DNA of 64,000 nucleotides from Sarocladium kiliense (taxonomy: Eukaryota; Ascomycota; Sordariomycetes; Hypocreales; Sarocladiaceae): the NCBI GenBank assembly GCA_030734395.1, contig JAUZTG010000007.1, forward strand, positions 248,001-312,000, in the 5' to 3' direction. Below, piece after piece: positions 21,841-32,873 of this stretch. Numbering within the stretch: position 1 is the stretch's first letter; every line of letters begins with the position of its first letter. Position numbers and translations under genes: made by a program. Below the pieces are notes generated by a model. The model did no database searches, had not been told where the DNA came from, and saw nothing but the letters and a program-made list of their open reading frames with translations.

Positions 21841-23880
21841 TCACAGTCTGCTCACTGTCTCATCGCCGTTCAGAGCACCGCTCATCATGGCAGATTGAGG
21901 TGCACCGCCGTGAGCGACAAGCTCTCTGCCGCCTTTCGTTCCCCACCAAGCAACCCCAATAGCTGCTCTCTCAACATCGAGCTCACCGCTCACCAGGATA
22001 TCGACAAAACGCTTCTTTACAGGCTGTCTGAGTCGCGGATCAGCGATGGTGTTCAGAACCTCTGCCGCGATGGTTAACCATTCTTCGAGCAAGGGCAGCG
22101 GTAGGAAGGGAAGAGAGTCAACGAGGGCCAAAGCGAGTGAACTCTGCGCGGACAAGAGCTCTTCTCCAGACTCGGCACTTGCAGCCTGTGACGCTGAATC
22201 TGCTGGAGGTGGAAGCGGAGTAGTTGATGCGTTGATGGCCTGGAATCGTAGCATCTCCAGTAGTGTCTCTGACAGATGAGGCTCCATCATGGAGATCGGG
22301 AATGGCGGTGACACAATCTGCATCACGGTCTTGAACGCCACTCTGAATTGCCTGGGTGAGATACGATGAGGGAATGACTCAAAGAGCTTGACAATATAGA
22401 ATGGCGCCATCGTCATGGTCAAAGAGCTGTGCTGCGGGCACGACAACACTGACAGGATAGCGCTGTGTGCTGATTCGAAGAGCTCGACCATGGCAGGCGA
22501 CAGCGGTCCATCGTGTTCAAGGTAGGCGGTGGCAGGTTTGACGATTAGCTCTTCACATGCAGTTGTGGAGAGATTAAGAGGCAGATGCTCAGCCAAACTG
22601 AGGTAGTAGATGTCCATGGTCCGATCCAGATGGTCTACAGGAACGTAGCCAGGATCCGATGTTCTTGCGGATCGCAAATAAGTGTCGCAGGCGGGACCAT
22701 TCCTTGATAGAACGTCTAGTGACGCCATATAAGCGAAGGTATATGCCTGGAAGGCTTTGTTATTCTCCCTCGAGGAGATGAACCACAGATTCCGGAGAGT
22801 GTGCAGAGACTTTGTAGCAATAGCGTATGCGACGCGCTCATTGAGCATCGCAGGGTCGAGCAAGCTTCGGGAGACGATGGCCTGGAGTGTGGCCACAATA
22901 CCGAACAACGCTTTCCGAAGTAGTCGCCATAATGCAGGCCAGGTGCTTTGAAGAGTTTCTTGACTGAGTCGACTGCCTTCCTCAGCCGGATCAATGCTGC
23001 GGAAGGGAGTCCGACTCCAGGCTCCGAGCAGCTTACCACTGAGCTCCAACAAGCTAGCTTGTGCTTCTAGGACGACCTGACTGTCCCCGGCTTGCTGAAT
23101 CGCAAAGCCAGCAAGCTTAGACAACGGGCCCAGCGCATTGACCAAAGGTCTGCTTTCCAATTGTTGAAGTTGCAAGAAAGATGCGGACTTCTCTGACCAT
23201 GTGATAACGCCGTTGTTGGAAGGGGGTACGTCGCGCGCAATGACGTCCAGAAACTCTCCGTATCGGAGGCCCTCCTCGCCTGACAGAGCCCAAGTGATGA
23301 TTGGTATCAGCTTGTCGCAGTTGACTTGTGACTGGTGGAAAGGCGATAGCAACGGGAAAGCAAAGGTGAGAGCCAGTACAATCGAACCCGCTGCGACAGG
23401 GCCGTTGAGTGCTTGGCTGTCGAGGGCAAGGTTCGCCGCCGTAGCCACTGCACTGCCCAGTGTGTTCCTCAATGACCCTGAGAGAGATCGTCTGTCCTCT
23501 CCCTCCATTCCCATCAACACACCAGTCAGGACGAGCAAGTGCTGCCATCTTCTGGACCTGTCGTCACAACCTTTAACAACAGCCCGCGTCCACTCCTCGC
23601 AGCTAACTCCTGAGCCCTCGCCTTGCGCATGATTCTGATGAACCCGAACGCCGGCAGTGTTGTATATGCTGATAATACGCAGCGCAATTCGAAGTTGATC
23701 GGGACGTCTCCATAATGCGGGCGCAGTGAGGAGTTGGGAGGTGAGAAGCCCGAGGTTCAGAGGGTTGGTGAGCTCGATAAGTAGGTGGACAGTCGAGCCG
23801 ATGATCTGCTCGGTCCTCTGATCATCGTGGACATCTTGGTAATGCTGCAAGACGTTGTTGAGGACCCGATCGGCAGGCAT
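21841..23880 (-). CDS. PEX8: Peroxin Pex8, intraperoxisomal import factor
   Basis: Pex8 links the docking and RING subcomplexes of the peroxisomal matrix-protein importer on the lumenal side and is a fungal protein. Single exon, 679 residues, close to known Pex8 lengths (about 590-710). The sequence is leucine-rich and helical throughout, with no membrane segment. The C-terminus is SRL, a valid PTS1 peroxisomal targeting signal, as expected for Pex8, which carries its own PTS1. The N-terminus MPADRVLNNVLQHYQD fits filamentous-fungal Pex8 starts as I recall them. The assignment rests on overall resemblance plus PTS1, since this family is poorly conserved. Divergent from the TMEM170-like gene, with 392 bp between starts. 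Confidence 0.78.
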   Translation of the reverse strand: MPADRVLNNVLQHYQDVHDDQRTEQIIGSTVHLLIELTNPLNLGLLTSQLLTAPALWRRPDQLRIALRIISIYNTAGVRVHQNHAQGEGSGVSCEEWTRAVVKGCDDRSRRWQHLLVLTGVLMGMEGEDRRSLSGSLRNTLGSAVATAANLALDSQALNGPVAAGSIVLALTFAFPLLSPFHQSQVNCDKLIPIITWALSGEEGLRYGEFLDVIARDVPPSNNGVITWSEKSASFLQLQQLESRPLVNALGPLSKLAGFAIQQAGDSQVVLEAQASLLELSGKLLGAWSRTPFRSIDPAEEGSRLSQETLQSTWPALWRLLRKALFGIVATLQAIVSRSLLDPAMLNERVAYAIATKSLHTLRNLWFISSRENNKAFQAYTFAYMASLDVLSRNGPACDTYLRSARTSDPGYVPVDHLDRTMDIYYLSLAEHLPLNLSTTACEELIVKPATAYLEHDGPLSPAMVELFESAHSAILSVLSCPQHSSLTMTMAPFYIVKLFESFPHRISPRQFRVAFKTVMQIVSPPFPISMMEPHLSETLLEMLRFQAINASTTPLPPPADSASQAASAESGEELLSAQSSLALALVDSLPFLPLPLLEEWLTIAAEVLNTIADPRLRQPVKKRFVDILVSGELDVERAAIGVAWWGTKGGRELVAHGGAPQSAMMSGALNGDETVSRL

Positions 23881-24272
23881 GATGTCGACCTGGTCTCGCG
23901 TGTGTCCGGCAAGTGAGAATTACACGATGCGATGCGGCCACGAGAGATGTCTGGAAGTTGAAGGTCGAAGGTTAGCTGCTCCCGGCCAGTCGCGGTTGGT
24001 GTAGCTCACTGTCAGCGAGCCTCGGCAAAATGCGCCCACTGACACCTGCAACGAACTGCCTGTCCGTGACGTCCACCCTCCCAAGCTTCCCCGGATCCAC
24101 TCCAGATCCTTTGCCAACAGCTCCTTATCCACCGCGACAACTCTCGGCGACAACTGTCCTATGCTGCATGGCAGATATCTCTCTACCCCAGAGCCCGATG
24201 GCATAGCCTCTTATACCAGCCACGCAGGCCGACAAGACACGCACGTTCGTGTCGCGACACTCCCCGCCCATC
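23881..24272. promoter_or_regulatory. Divergent promoter region PEX8/TMEM170-like gene
   Basis: 392 bp between the start codons. No clear TATA box. Short frames across it are not protein-like. Confidence 0.5.
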
Positions 24273-24806
24273 ATGCCCAGCCCACCTGAAGGCTACCACA
24301 CGCCTCCGTTCCCGTCCCTCAACGTCAAGACGCTCTTCGACCAAACCGAGACCCGACAATACACGCTGTACTTCCTCAGAGATGTTTGGTGGTACACAAC
24401 GCTATGGACACTAATTGTCTATGTCTTCTTCCACCTTGGGGCTGTCCTGATCGCGATGTTCACGCACGGCTGGACCAAGTCTTCGTGGAAGTACATCTGG
24501 ATTGTCCCCGTCTCGTATCTCCTTATTGCTGGAGTAGAAGCCGTCATCTCGGGGAGTATTGTTGGAGTCATGTCAGTCCCACTCATTCACTTTGCTGATT
24601 CTGCGGTTGCTGACTTCAGTTGCTAGGATTGGTGCTGTCTACAAGGTCTGTCTGCTCGACCTTCTCGTTCAAAAGTTGGCCCGGCCGTACTGACATGGTT
24701 GCAGAGCGGTTTTTGGGAAATGAATACTTGGATTCCCTGTGTATGGGGCTTTATCAACGTTATGGTCCTTATCACATCATCTTTCACCATCCAGGGCGGC
24801 CTCTGA
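24273..24806 (+). CDS. TMEM170-like integral membrane protein
   Basis: TMEM170 proteins shape the endoplasmic reticulum and nuclear envelope in animals; the fungal role is not settled. Exons 24273-24571, 24627-24645 (only 19 nt) and 24705-24806 give 139 residues. Three membrane segments are visible: TTLWTLIVYVFFHLGAVLIA, IWIVPVSYLLIAGVEAVIS leading into IVGVMIGAVY, and WIPCVWGFINVMVLITS. The cytosolic N-terminus is Pro-rich (MPSPPEGYHTPPFP). The middle micro-exon restores GVMIGAVYKSGFWEMNTW, which reads as family sequence and supports both junctions. It ends 72 bp from the convergent beta-mannosidase stop. Confidence 0.83.
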
Positions 24807-24878
24807 GAACGATCGGTTCTTGTCGAGACACGGAACGAAAGAAACAAATGATCGAAAGAAGACTTCTTATTCAGTCAT

Positions 24879-27649
24879 CTACATATACATATCCTTGGGC
24901 ATCGGATTAGACGCTTGGTCAGCTCCAATGTGTGTCCAGAGGTACTCTCGCGGATCAGATGACCCTCGAAGCACTTTCACAAGCTGCTTCTCACCAGGCA
25001 TCAGATCGAAGCCATTGTCGCTAATGCCCATGCTCTCGACCTCCTCGAAGACAAATCCCATGACAGGCTTGTCAGCCATGACATAAACACCGGTACCTTC
25101 AGTCCGGGCGAGCTCGAACTTAACATTGCGATCGGACATGTCAAGATATTTGACAGGATCAGGCCACGCCGAGTCCTTAGCAATAACCTGTCCATCAACC
25201 TCAATGGTTGTATGGATCACGTATGGGTCATACTTGGAATTGTCAAATGGCACAGAATAGTCGTCTGCATGAGGAACAGCCGGAGGGGCCTCTCTGGCAG
25301 TAAAGACCTCTGTGGTGCTATTGGCAACAGCAGTGGTCCGAGCGGTGATAGGATCTGCAACGTCTTTGCCAGAGGCAACAGAGATAAATCTGACCTTGAC
25401 GTCCACGTCGACCGTTTTCACGGAGCTGCTTGCGATCCAGACATCAAAGGCGATCTTTCTCGCCGCGAGGGTCTGGTCAACCTGGCCCGTCTTCAGGCCT
25501 GAGTGTTCATCGACCCAGTTACCCGTCTGCGTCCAGTCATGATACGTTCGCTTCACGCCAACGTCAATCTGCTTCATGGCCCTCTTGATCGCATAGTACG
25601 CCGGCTTTTTCACCAAGTAGTAGTCGACCACAGCCCAGGACATGGTCGGCCAGCAGTCATTGAGCTGCCAGACAAGCACACCACCGCAGCCCCTCTCACC
25701 AGGCTTGCCCCAATCGCGCCTCCACGCTTTGTACGCTGCACGCATGCACTCTGCCTGGACCATCTGCGACAGGTGCGTGTAAGCGCCGATATCGTACTTG
25801 ACCTGGAAATTCTCCGCGATGTATGTTATGAGACGGCGCTCGTGACCAATAGCTTTGTTATGAAAATCCATGGCCATGGAGCCAGGGCGACGCTGGGCGG
25901 GATCTGTGATCATTCGGGATATGGTGTCGAGATGGGGGTATGCAGCAAGGCCAAATTCGGACACGAAGCGGCCTCCAAGCTGGTCTGCCTCCTGGTACTT
26001 GTTCATCGCACCATGCCAGACTGTAGCAGTGTTAGGTCTCTCTGTGTCGGCAAACACGATGGGATTGGACTTACTGTTCCACTGATGGATATCACCCACA
26101 GTCGGATCAGCTGTGGGCTTGCCATCACCCCAAGGACTACTCGGATGGTAGATCTGGTAAGGGTCCTCCTCTTTGACAATTTTCGGGAGCAGATGCTCAT
26201 AGATATAGCGAGCAGGGAAGGTGGACTTCAGCCAGGATTCCGCATCCTTGTTCTCATAGTTGTAATCCAGCTTGTATCTCTCCTGAACTTGGTAATCTTC
26301 GTTGTTGCCGGCCCAGCAGACGACCGATGGGTGCCATCTCAGGCGCCGCACCTGGTATCTCGCCTCAGCCTCAAAGTTATCCAAGTACGACTTGTATGTA
26401 GGATAGTTTCCGCAGGCGAATTGGAAGTCATGCCACAGAAGCACTCCAAACTCATCACAAGCATCTAGAAGAGCGTCATCCTCGTACACACCACCACCCC
26501 ACACCCGTAGCATCACCTGGTTGCCCTCGGCGGTGAGGCGAACCCATTCGCGGTAACGCTCTGGTGGAACCTGCGCAAGGAAGCTGTCTGCAGGGACCCA
26601 ACAAGAGCCTCCTGCGAAGACATCGATGTTGTTGATGCGGAAGTAGAAGGACTTGCCGCGAGAGTCGGGTTCTTGGATGAGTGCGGTACGGCGGAAGCCG
26701 ATCAGCTTGGAAAGTTTGTAGAGCTCAGTCTCGCCGCGAACGATAGTGGCTTGTAGAGTATATCTTGACGGTTCGCCGTAGCCTCTAGGATACCAGAGCT
26801 GGGGATTCTCGATGTTGAAGGGAACAGTCACTGTACCAGCTTCCTTCACCGTCGCCACGTTGACAAGCGTCTGGTCATTCGATAAAGTAAAGACAACTTT
26901 GTCTCCTTCCTGCAAAGTCCCGGCTATGACGGCTTCAATCGTACCAGAGCAAGTCTTCAAGTCCTCGCTGACTTCGCTCTTGGCCCAGAGATCGTCAATT
27001 CTTGCCGCGTACTGCTCCAGATAGGCTGGCTTCCAGGGCCCTGCAGACACGAGAACCGGGCCCCAGTCCCATCCCCAGTTGTACTGAGCTTTGCGAGAGG
27101 GAAGTCGGCCTGCCTCGGTCTGACGTACGAGGAAGTCATGCTCATGTGCGTGTTCTTTGACCAGCTCACGACCGCGGATGAGAGCAGAGTTGAAGGTGAT
27201 CTCCAACAGATTCTCCGCGTCAAATTTCACATCCTCGGAGATGTTGACCCGATAGGATAGAAACATGTTGTCCGTCTTGAGAATCTCTTTACCATTCAGT
27301 GTAACCGTTGCAAAGGTATCAAGACCGTCGAAGACGAGATCAGTGATGGGAGCTGATGGAGATGACGCGACCTGGAAGCTGGTTTTGTAGACCCAATCTT
27401 TATCGTCTACCCATTGCGCAGCCTTTTCATTAAGGTCAAGAAAAGGGTCTGCAATTCTACCGATGGTCAGCACTTGCTCTAGCGATGTTATTGAAGAGAC
27501 AGATCAGGCGAGACATACTTTTCGTTAGCTATCAGTTCAACATGAACCTGGCTAGGAACTTTGGCAACCGGCATCCATGCCTCATCTGGCGCATCCTTGG
27601 CCTTGAGAGACCATCCAGATGCCAGTCGCACCTGAGAAGAACCCGCCAT
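24879..27649 (-). CDS. mndB: Beta-mannosidase, glycoside hydrolase family 2, intracellular type
   Basis: Removes terminal beta-1,4-mannose from manno-oligosaccharides. Exon 1 (27649-27519) begins MAGSSQVRLASGWSLKAKD; intron 27457-27518 has GTATGT donor; exon 2 (27456-24879) gives 902 residues in all. The GH2 order is visible: N-terminal jelly roll (IADPFLDLNE, WVYKTSF), Ig-like domain, TIM barrel with WHDFQFACGNYP, the acid/base Glu in WAGNNED, and the nucleophile Glu in FVSEFGLAAYP. The C-terminal sandwich ends PKDMYM. There is no signal peptide, which fits the cytosolic mndB clade rather than secreted mndA. It shares a 1.1 kb divergent intergenic region with a Zn2Cys6 factor. Confidence 0.96.
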
Positions 27650-28793
27650 TTTTGCGAAAAGTCTGTCGGATGACGTGAATCGTCTACTTTATGAAGGCCG
27701 TCTGGACCAATTCCGTTGCGGTTGATGGAATCTAATCCCCTTTGACCAGGTGAAGAAGAACGAGTGAAAGCTGAGCCGTGATTGAATCGCTCGATATATG
27801 GAAGCTTAAGATGATACGAGAGAAATAAATCACTCTCCGTATCGCTGAAGATAAGATGAATGACATTGCCTGCCCACTTCATGACCTCGGAGTATTGCCG
27901 TGAGCCTCTAGCTCTAGCAAAGGGTCATCCCCCACCTTGTGTCGCCTCCACGCAACCAGTACCCCCACGTTACATTGGGCAGGGTCCAACTGTCGTCGCT
28001 GGGATGGAAGCACAGGACCGGTGTGGAGAGTGCCTTGAGCTAGCAGCTTTGGTACTGTCACGTTGTAGTGGCGGCGTTGTGAATTTCCGTGTGGGGAGTC
28101 GAGGGGGGTCTGTTCGTTTCGCGGGGTGCAATGGAGACGCTGGGCGCACGAGAGATGGGATGGGACATGCGAAAATCCGGAGATGGAGGGCCCGAGGTTT
28201 TGGTCAGTGTATTGGGTAGGAGCAGGGCCGATCCCCGTTCCTTCAGTCAATAACAGTCTGCATAAATGAGCTGCCAGTGTGTGATAGATGAGCTGCAGGC
28301 TGCAGGAGAGCAACACGAAGAATGGTGGAAGAATTCTAGCGAGGAGGGTGGGTGGGAGACACTCTGGAGGAACCTGAAGACCTTTGACTGAGAGACAGGC
28401 AAACCCCCAGGCAAATTCTTCCAGAAGATACATGCATTTATAGGCCGAAATGCACGATTCTTCAAGTATCCCACTGCGCCCTTCCGCTGAACCGTAGTCG
28501 CTACAATAGACCACCACAGCAGCACACCCGACCTCTCTGCCAGGGCTCATCGACGCCAGCAAGCTGCACTACCACCACCACCACAATTGCTGGGTACAGG
28601 GGATTCGAACCGAGTCGACTTTACCCCCAATGCCTCCATCACCGCAATAGCCTGATCATGCCCCCTTCGCCGTCCTGGCCCCCTCTTGGAGCCCACGGCT
28701 TGCCTCATCCCCAGCTTCGAGCTTCCCCAGTCTCTTCGTCTTCAGTCTCAAAGCCAGGTCCGGGTCGGTTCTGCACCTCGGCACAGGACCAGC
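27650..28793. promoter_or_regulatory. Divergent region between beta-mannosidase and a Zn2Cys6 factor
   Basis: About 1.1 kb. It contains a short CCA repeat near 28569-28585 and C-rich sequence before the regulator start. No gene is supported. It probably contains both promoters. Confidence 0.5.
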
Positions 28794-30983
28794 ATGGCTG
28801 CCTCGAACCCCCATGACTTGCAGAATGAGGCCCAGCTCTCCTCCAGTATGGCTTCACCCGCCGCCCTCGCCCCTGGCCGCAAGGTAAATCGCTCTTGTCT
28901 CGAATGCACCAGACGCAAAGTCAAATGCGACGGCCGTCAGCCTTGTGCCAGTTGCGTGTACTACCGATCCGCAGAAGCGTGCGCCTATCGCCAACGGTCC
29001 AAGCGGAACGCTGTCAGCAGGAGGTATGTATTTCCTTGTCGCTGTCCTTGTCTTGTCTCGCCTTTTCATACCTCCACCTACCCGGCCGCCGAAAGCTGAT
29101 CCTTTCTTGTGCGACATGCCTACAGTACCTTCAATCGCGCATCAGAACAGATAGAGACCCAGTCTCGCATCCTTCAAACGCTTTTCCCTGGGGCAGACTT
29201 TGCCGACCTTGCCGGCAAATCACAGGCCGATCTCATTGACCTCCTCCCAGTGCGCCGACGAGCTGGACCACGCAGTGTGCCTGTGGGCATTGCCACTTCT
29301 TCGGAAGAGCTCGTGCACCCCAATGCCAACATTATCGACTATTCAGCACCCGTCTCTGAAAATGGCGATGCTCAAGCTGACCGCGAATGGGATGAGTCGG
29401 GCGACAAGATTACAGGCGTTCCGAACGCTTCGGACGACATCAACGGACTCGGTATTGCAACCGGGAGTCATGGGCGTTCATATCTTGGGATGACTTCCAT
29501 GAGTGCAATCTTCACAGCCATTTTTCGACTCTTCCCGTCCGCCAAAGAGCATGCCGCCCAATGCAGCAGAGCCTGGACGGCAATTCAGCAACAGACCTTG
29601 CCCTCCATGCCTCCGTTTGGGCGAGATCCAGCGCTAGGTCTCTTGAAAGAGCAGCGCTGCATAGACTTCTACTTCGAGCATGTCCATGCAATCACACCAC
29701 TGATTGACGAGGAGGACTTCCGGCGACAGTATGCTTCAGGCACCAGGCAGGACCCATCTTGGCTTGGCTTGCTAAACATGGTGTTTGCAATGGGCTCCAT
29801 TGCCTCCGGGAGTGATAGTCTTCACGAGCAATATTATCGGCTTGCTCGATCATACATCGATCTTGACACTTTGGGGTCAGGAAATCTCGAGGGACTACAA
29901 GCGCTTTGCATACTTGGTGGTTACTATTTGCATTACCGGAACTCCCCCAACATGGCTTATGGCGTACATGGTGCTGCTCACCGGGTAGCCATTGCCCTCG
30001 GCTTACATCGCGAACCCCGAAAGCAACCCGCATTTGCTGACGCAGCCGATGAGGAAAGGTATCGTCGCCGTGTTGAAACCCGGAGGAGGACATGGTGGAG
30101 TCTCTTCTGCCTTGATGTCTGGGGTACGATGAGCCACGGTCGACCAACAGCCGGTCGCTGGGATGAGAATACCATGAACACTCATCTCCCCACGCCCTAC
30201 CACCCAGACGACTACGCTGCTCTATCCTTGCGTGCAAGTGCTGAGTTCTGTCTCATTTGTGACAGACTACAATGCCGTTACGCGGAATTCGCTAGGCTCA
30301 CCGCCCGTGAGGTTCTAGCTTTCGACGCTGAGCTCCTTGGTTGGTACCAGCGCGTCCCGATGCTCTTCAAAGACCGTGCCGTTTCCCCGCCGGGCCTCAA
30401 TGTCGCCCGTGAGTTCATGCGTAATCGCTATCACAACGCTCGCGTTGTTCTTTCCCGCTCAGCCCTACTCTACATGGCCAATGATCGGCGTCGGAAGCAC
30501 GAGGAGCTTGGCCCTGAGCAGCAGCAAATTCTTGATACATGCTGCGCTGTGGCTGCAGAGGCGGTTGACGATATCGCACTTTACTGGACGCCGAACCGCG
30601 TTCACGTCTGGAATTCAGCCTGGTACCTCTTCCAAGCTTGTATGGTACCACTACTATCCATTGCCGTCGAGCGCAGCCTGCACACCACCATGGGACAGAA
30701 TCCACCAGAGAGTATGGCGAATTGGACAGCGAGCCTAGCGAAGGCGCTGGAGACGTTCGCGGAGATGAGGCCCTGGATGCGAGCATCAGATCGCACGCCA
30801 GACATTGTGTCAGCGTTATACGAAGCCTTGACGGCGGAAGGTGAAGTGCCGATGCTGACGCCTTCGGCTACGGACGGCAGCGTTGACCTCTTTGGCTGGG
30901 CAGACGAGCAAATGGCGGATATGAACTGGAGTGCTTTCCTTGGGACGGAGGCCTTGACACAGGGTTCCTTCCCGTTCTCATGA
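28794..30983 (+). CDS. Zn2Cys6 transcription factor with fungal-specific regulatory domain
   Basis: Nuclear regulator; targets unknown. The first ATG is 28794. Exon 1 ends at 29023; intron 29024-29125 (102 nt, GTATGT...TACAG); exon 2 to 30983; 695 residues. The zinc cluster CLECTRRKVKCDGRQPCASC plus the Cys eight residues later is canonical CX2CX6CX5CX2CX8C, followed by a basic linker (RQRSKRNAVSR) and a possible coiled coil (SEQIETQSRILQTLF). The Fungal_trans domain spans about residues 260-480, with IDFYFEHVHAITPLIDEEDF, ALCILGGYYLHYRNS and RRTWWSLFCLDVWGTM. It is head-to-head with the beta-mannosidase gene, so a local regulatory link is possible but unproven. Convergent with DUS1. Confidence 0.93.
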
Positions 30984-31216
30984 CGAGCTTGGGATATGAG
31001 TCTAGGTGGGAAAAGTTATCTGATAATGAAACGAATAGCCTGTGTCCTTTCGTGTCTGCAGCGAAAGCTTTCAGTGCGACTTTGCTCAGATGGATTGCCC
31101 CAACGTTGATGCATTAATGTTCGTAGTCTTTCAAGTCTATGATGCTTGCAAATACCAAGTCTATATATACTGTACAAGATAAAACGGTCTGCGGTAGGTT
31201 CTCGCAGAACTCCTCA
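30984..31216. other. Convergent 3' intergenic region
   Basis: 233 bp between two stop codons. It probably holds overlapping 3' UTRs; no other feature seen. Confidence 0.5.
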
Positions 31217-32873
31217 TCAACCGGATACAAGTTGATCCCTTGCCTTGATATCCTCTTTCTTCCCCTCAACCTCTGCCTTCGTCTCCTTCGCCTCTCCCTC
31301 ACCCTTTCCTCCCTCCTCCTCAGTCATCTTCGCCTTCTTCTCCTTCTTACTCAGACTAATCGCCCCCTTCGCCATTGCCTCACTTGGCAACGGCCGAATA
31401 ATCGGTTGCGCAACCCACCAGGGCCGCTTACACTTCCTCATCGTCCCTTTCGAGCTCTGTCCTTCCTCTACTCCCTCATCATTCTTCAACGGCTCAAGCT
31501 CTTTCTCAAAACTCTTGCCATCTGTCTCTATATATTCCAGCATGCCCTCGGCCGTTCGCTTCTCTACCTCCCTGAGCACCCTTTCGAAGGCAGGCATGCC
31601 CTCGCGGGAGCTTTTAGCGAGTTGATCGCGAATGTCGGTATATTTTGAGACGAGGTGGCGGAGGAGGTGGAAGAGGTGAGCTTTGACGGCGTGCATGTTT
31701 GGTCCTTCAGTGTGTCTTGTCAAGGGCCCCGTCTTCTGACGTTTAGCTGGTGGTGAGTCTCCATCTTCTTGCTCCTCCTCGAATAGCGATTTCATATCAT
31801 CGCCAGGCATAAACAGCGGCTTTCGCGTAGGAGGGTCCTGCCCTAGAGCATATCGGTGTAGCAGATCCAGATACCGCCTCATAACGGCATCCACACGCCA
31901 ACCTCCAATGCCATCCTTGCCTCGCCAGTATTCTCTGCCCTCTTGGCCTGGATCTGGTGGTGCCGCAAAGATTCCAGGATCACTCAAGTTTCCTTCTGCG
32001 CTCATCACGCCGTCGGCCCCCGTTGCGTCGATCAGATTTTGCACATCGCCGTGCTGGAGGATGTTCCCGTTGGCAAAGAGGACCGTCTCCGGTGGTAAGC
32101 TATCCCTCAAGAACTTGATCATCTCCCAATCGGCGATTCCTGTTAGGTGTCCCTTCTGTTCCCGCCTTCGTCCGTGGACTGTGAGGATTGATGCGCCTGC
32201 CTTCAACACATTCTGGGCATAAGCCAGCGTCTCTTCTTTTGTTTCGAGAATACGGATCTTGGCCGTGACCGGCACGGACAACTCCTTGTGCAGCTTGTTG
32301 ATCAGGCTGAAGATCAAGTCCTGGTCTTCTTGCAGAAACGCTCCGTAATGTCCCTTCCTCGCAATGCCTTGCGGACAACCCAGGTTCAGATCCACAGCAT
32401 CGCAGTACGGTGCTGCCTCCTTCGCCGCAGCAAGCAAGGAGTCTGGATCATTCGCGCAGAACTGCACGAAGAGTGGTCGATCGATCTTTGGATTTCCGTC
32501 CAGCCAAGGTTTCGTGCTGTCGTCCTTGCGTGTAGCTTCGAAGTGCGCTCGTCGATACTTCTCGTCGTTGCCGAAGTGGCGGGCGTGGAACATGGGTGTA
32601 TATGCGAGGAGTTTCGGTTTTTCGGAGTCGGGAAGAAATGATCTTGAAAGCATGCGCCAGGCCTAAGAACCGTCAAGTCGGAGGTCAGAGATTGTAGAGA
32701 GAAACGCAGCGAGGGTGAAGGGGAGAGCGTACAAACTCAGACTGATCGACCATTGGCGCAACGACGTACTTTGGGCTGCCAATGCTTTCATAAAAAGCTC
32801 TGCCATGCAACTTCGTCGCCTTCGCTGCAACATCCCCATTTCCCACCACAGGTTTCTCAGACTCGACCGCCAT
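31217..32873 (-). CDS. DUS1: tRNA-dihydrouridine synthase Dus1
   Basis: FMN enzyme that reduces uridine to dihydrouridine at positions 16/17 of the tRNA D loop. Exon 1 (32873-32733) ends in KYVVAPMVDQSEF; intron 32663-32732; exon 2 (32662-31217) resumes AWRMLSRSF, rebuilding the family's FMN-site motif. Total 528 residues. NLGCPQGIARKGHYGAFLQ contains the catalytic Cys. VTAKIRI, TVHGRRREQKG and FANGNI are the barrel motifs. The C-terminus carries a KR motif (PPAKRQKT) that may be a nuclear signal and a long Lys/Glu-rich tail, as in other fungal Dus1. The frame is open for 33 more codons upstream to an ATG at 32972, see findings. Confidence 0.95.

Noticed and set aside
25503..26468. 321-codon plus-strand open frame
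   Set aside because: Lies antisense within the beta-mannosidase catalytic domain, which is unmistakable; a shadow frame.
28589..28612. tRNA-like T-loop sequence (GGTTCGAATCC on the minus strand)
   Set aside because: The flanking five-base stem does not pair and no acceptor, D or anticodon arms can be drawn; not a tRNA.
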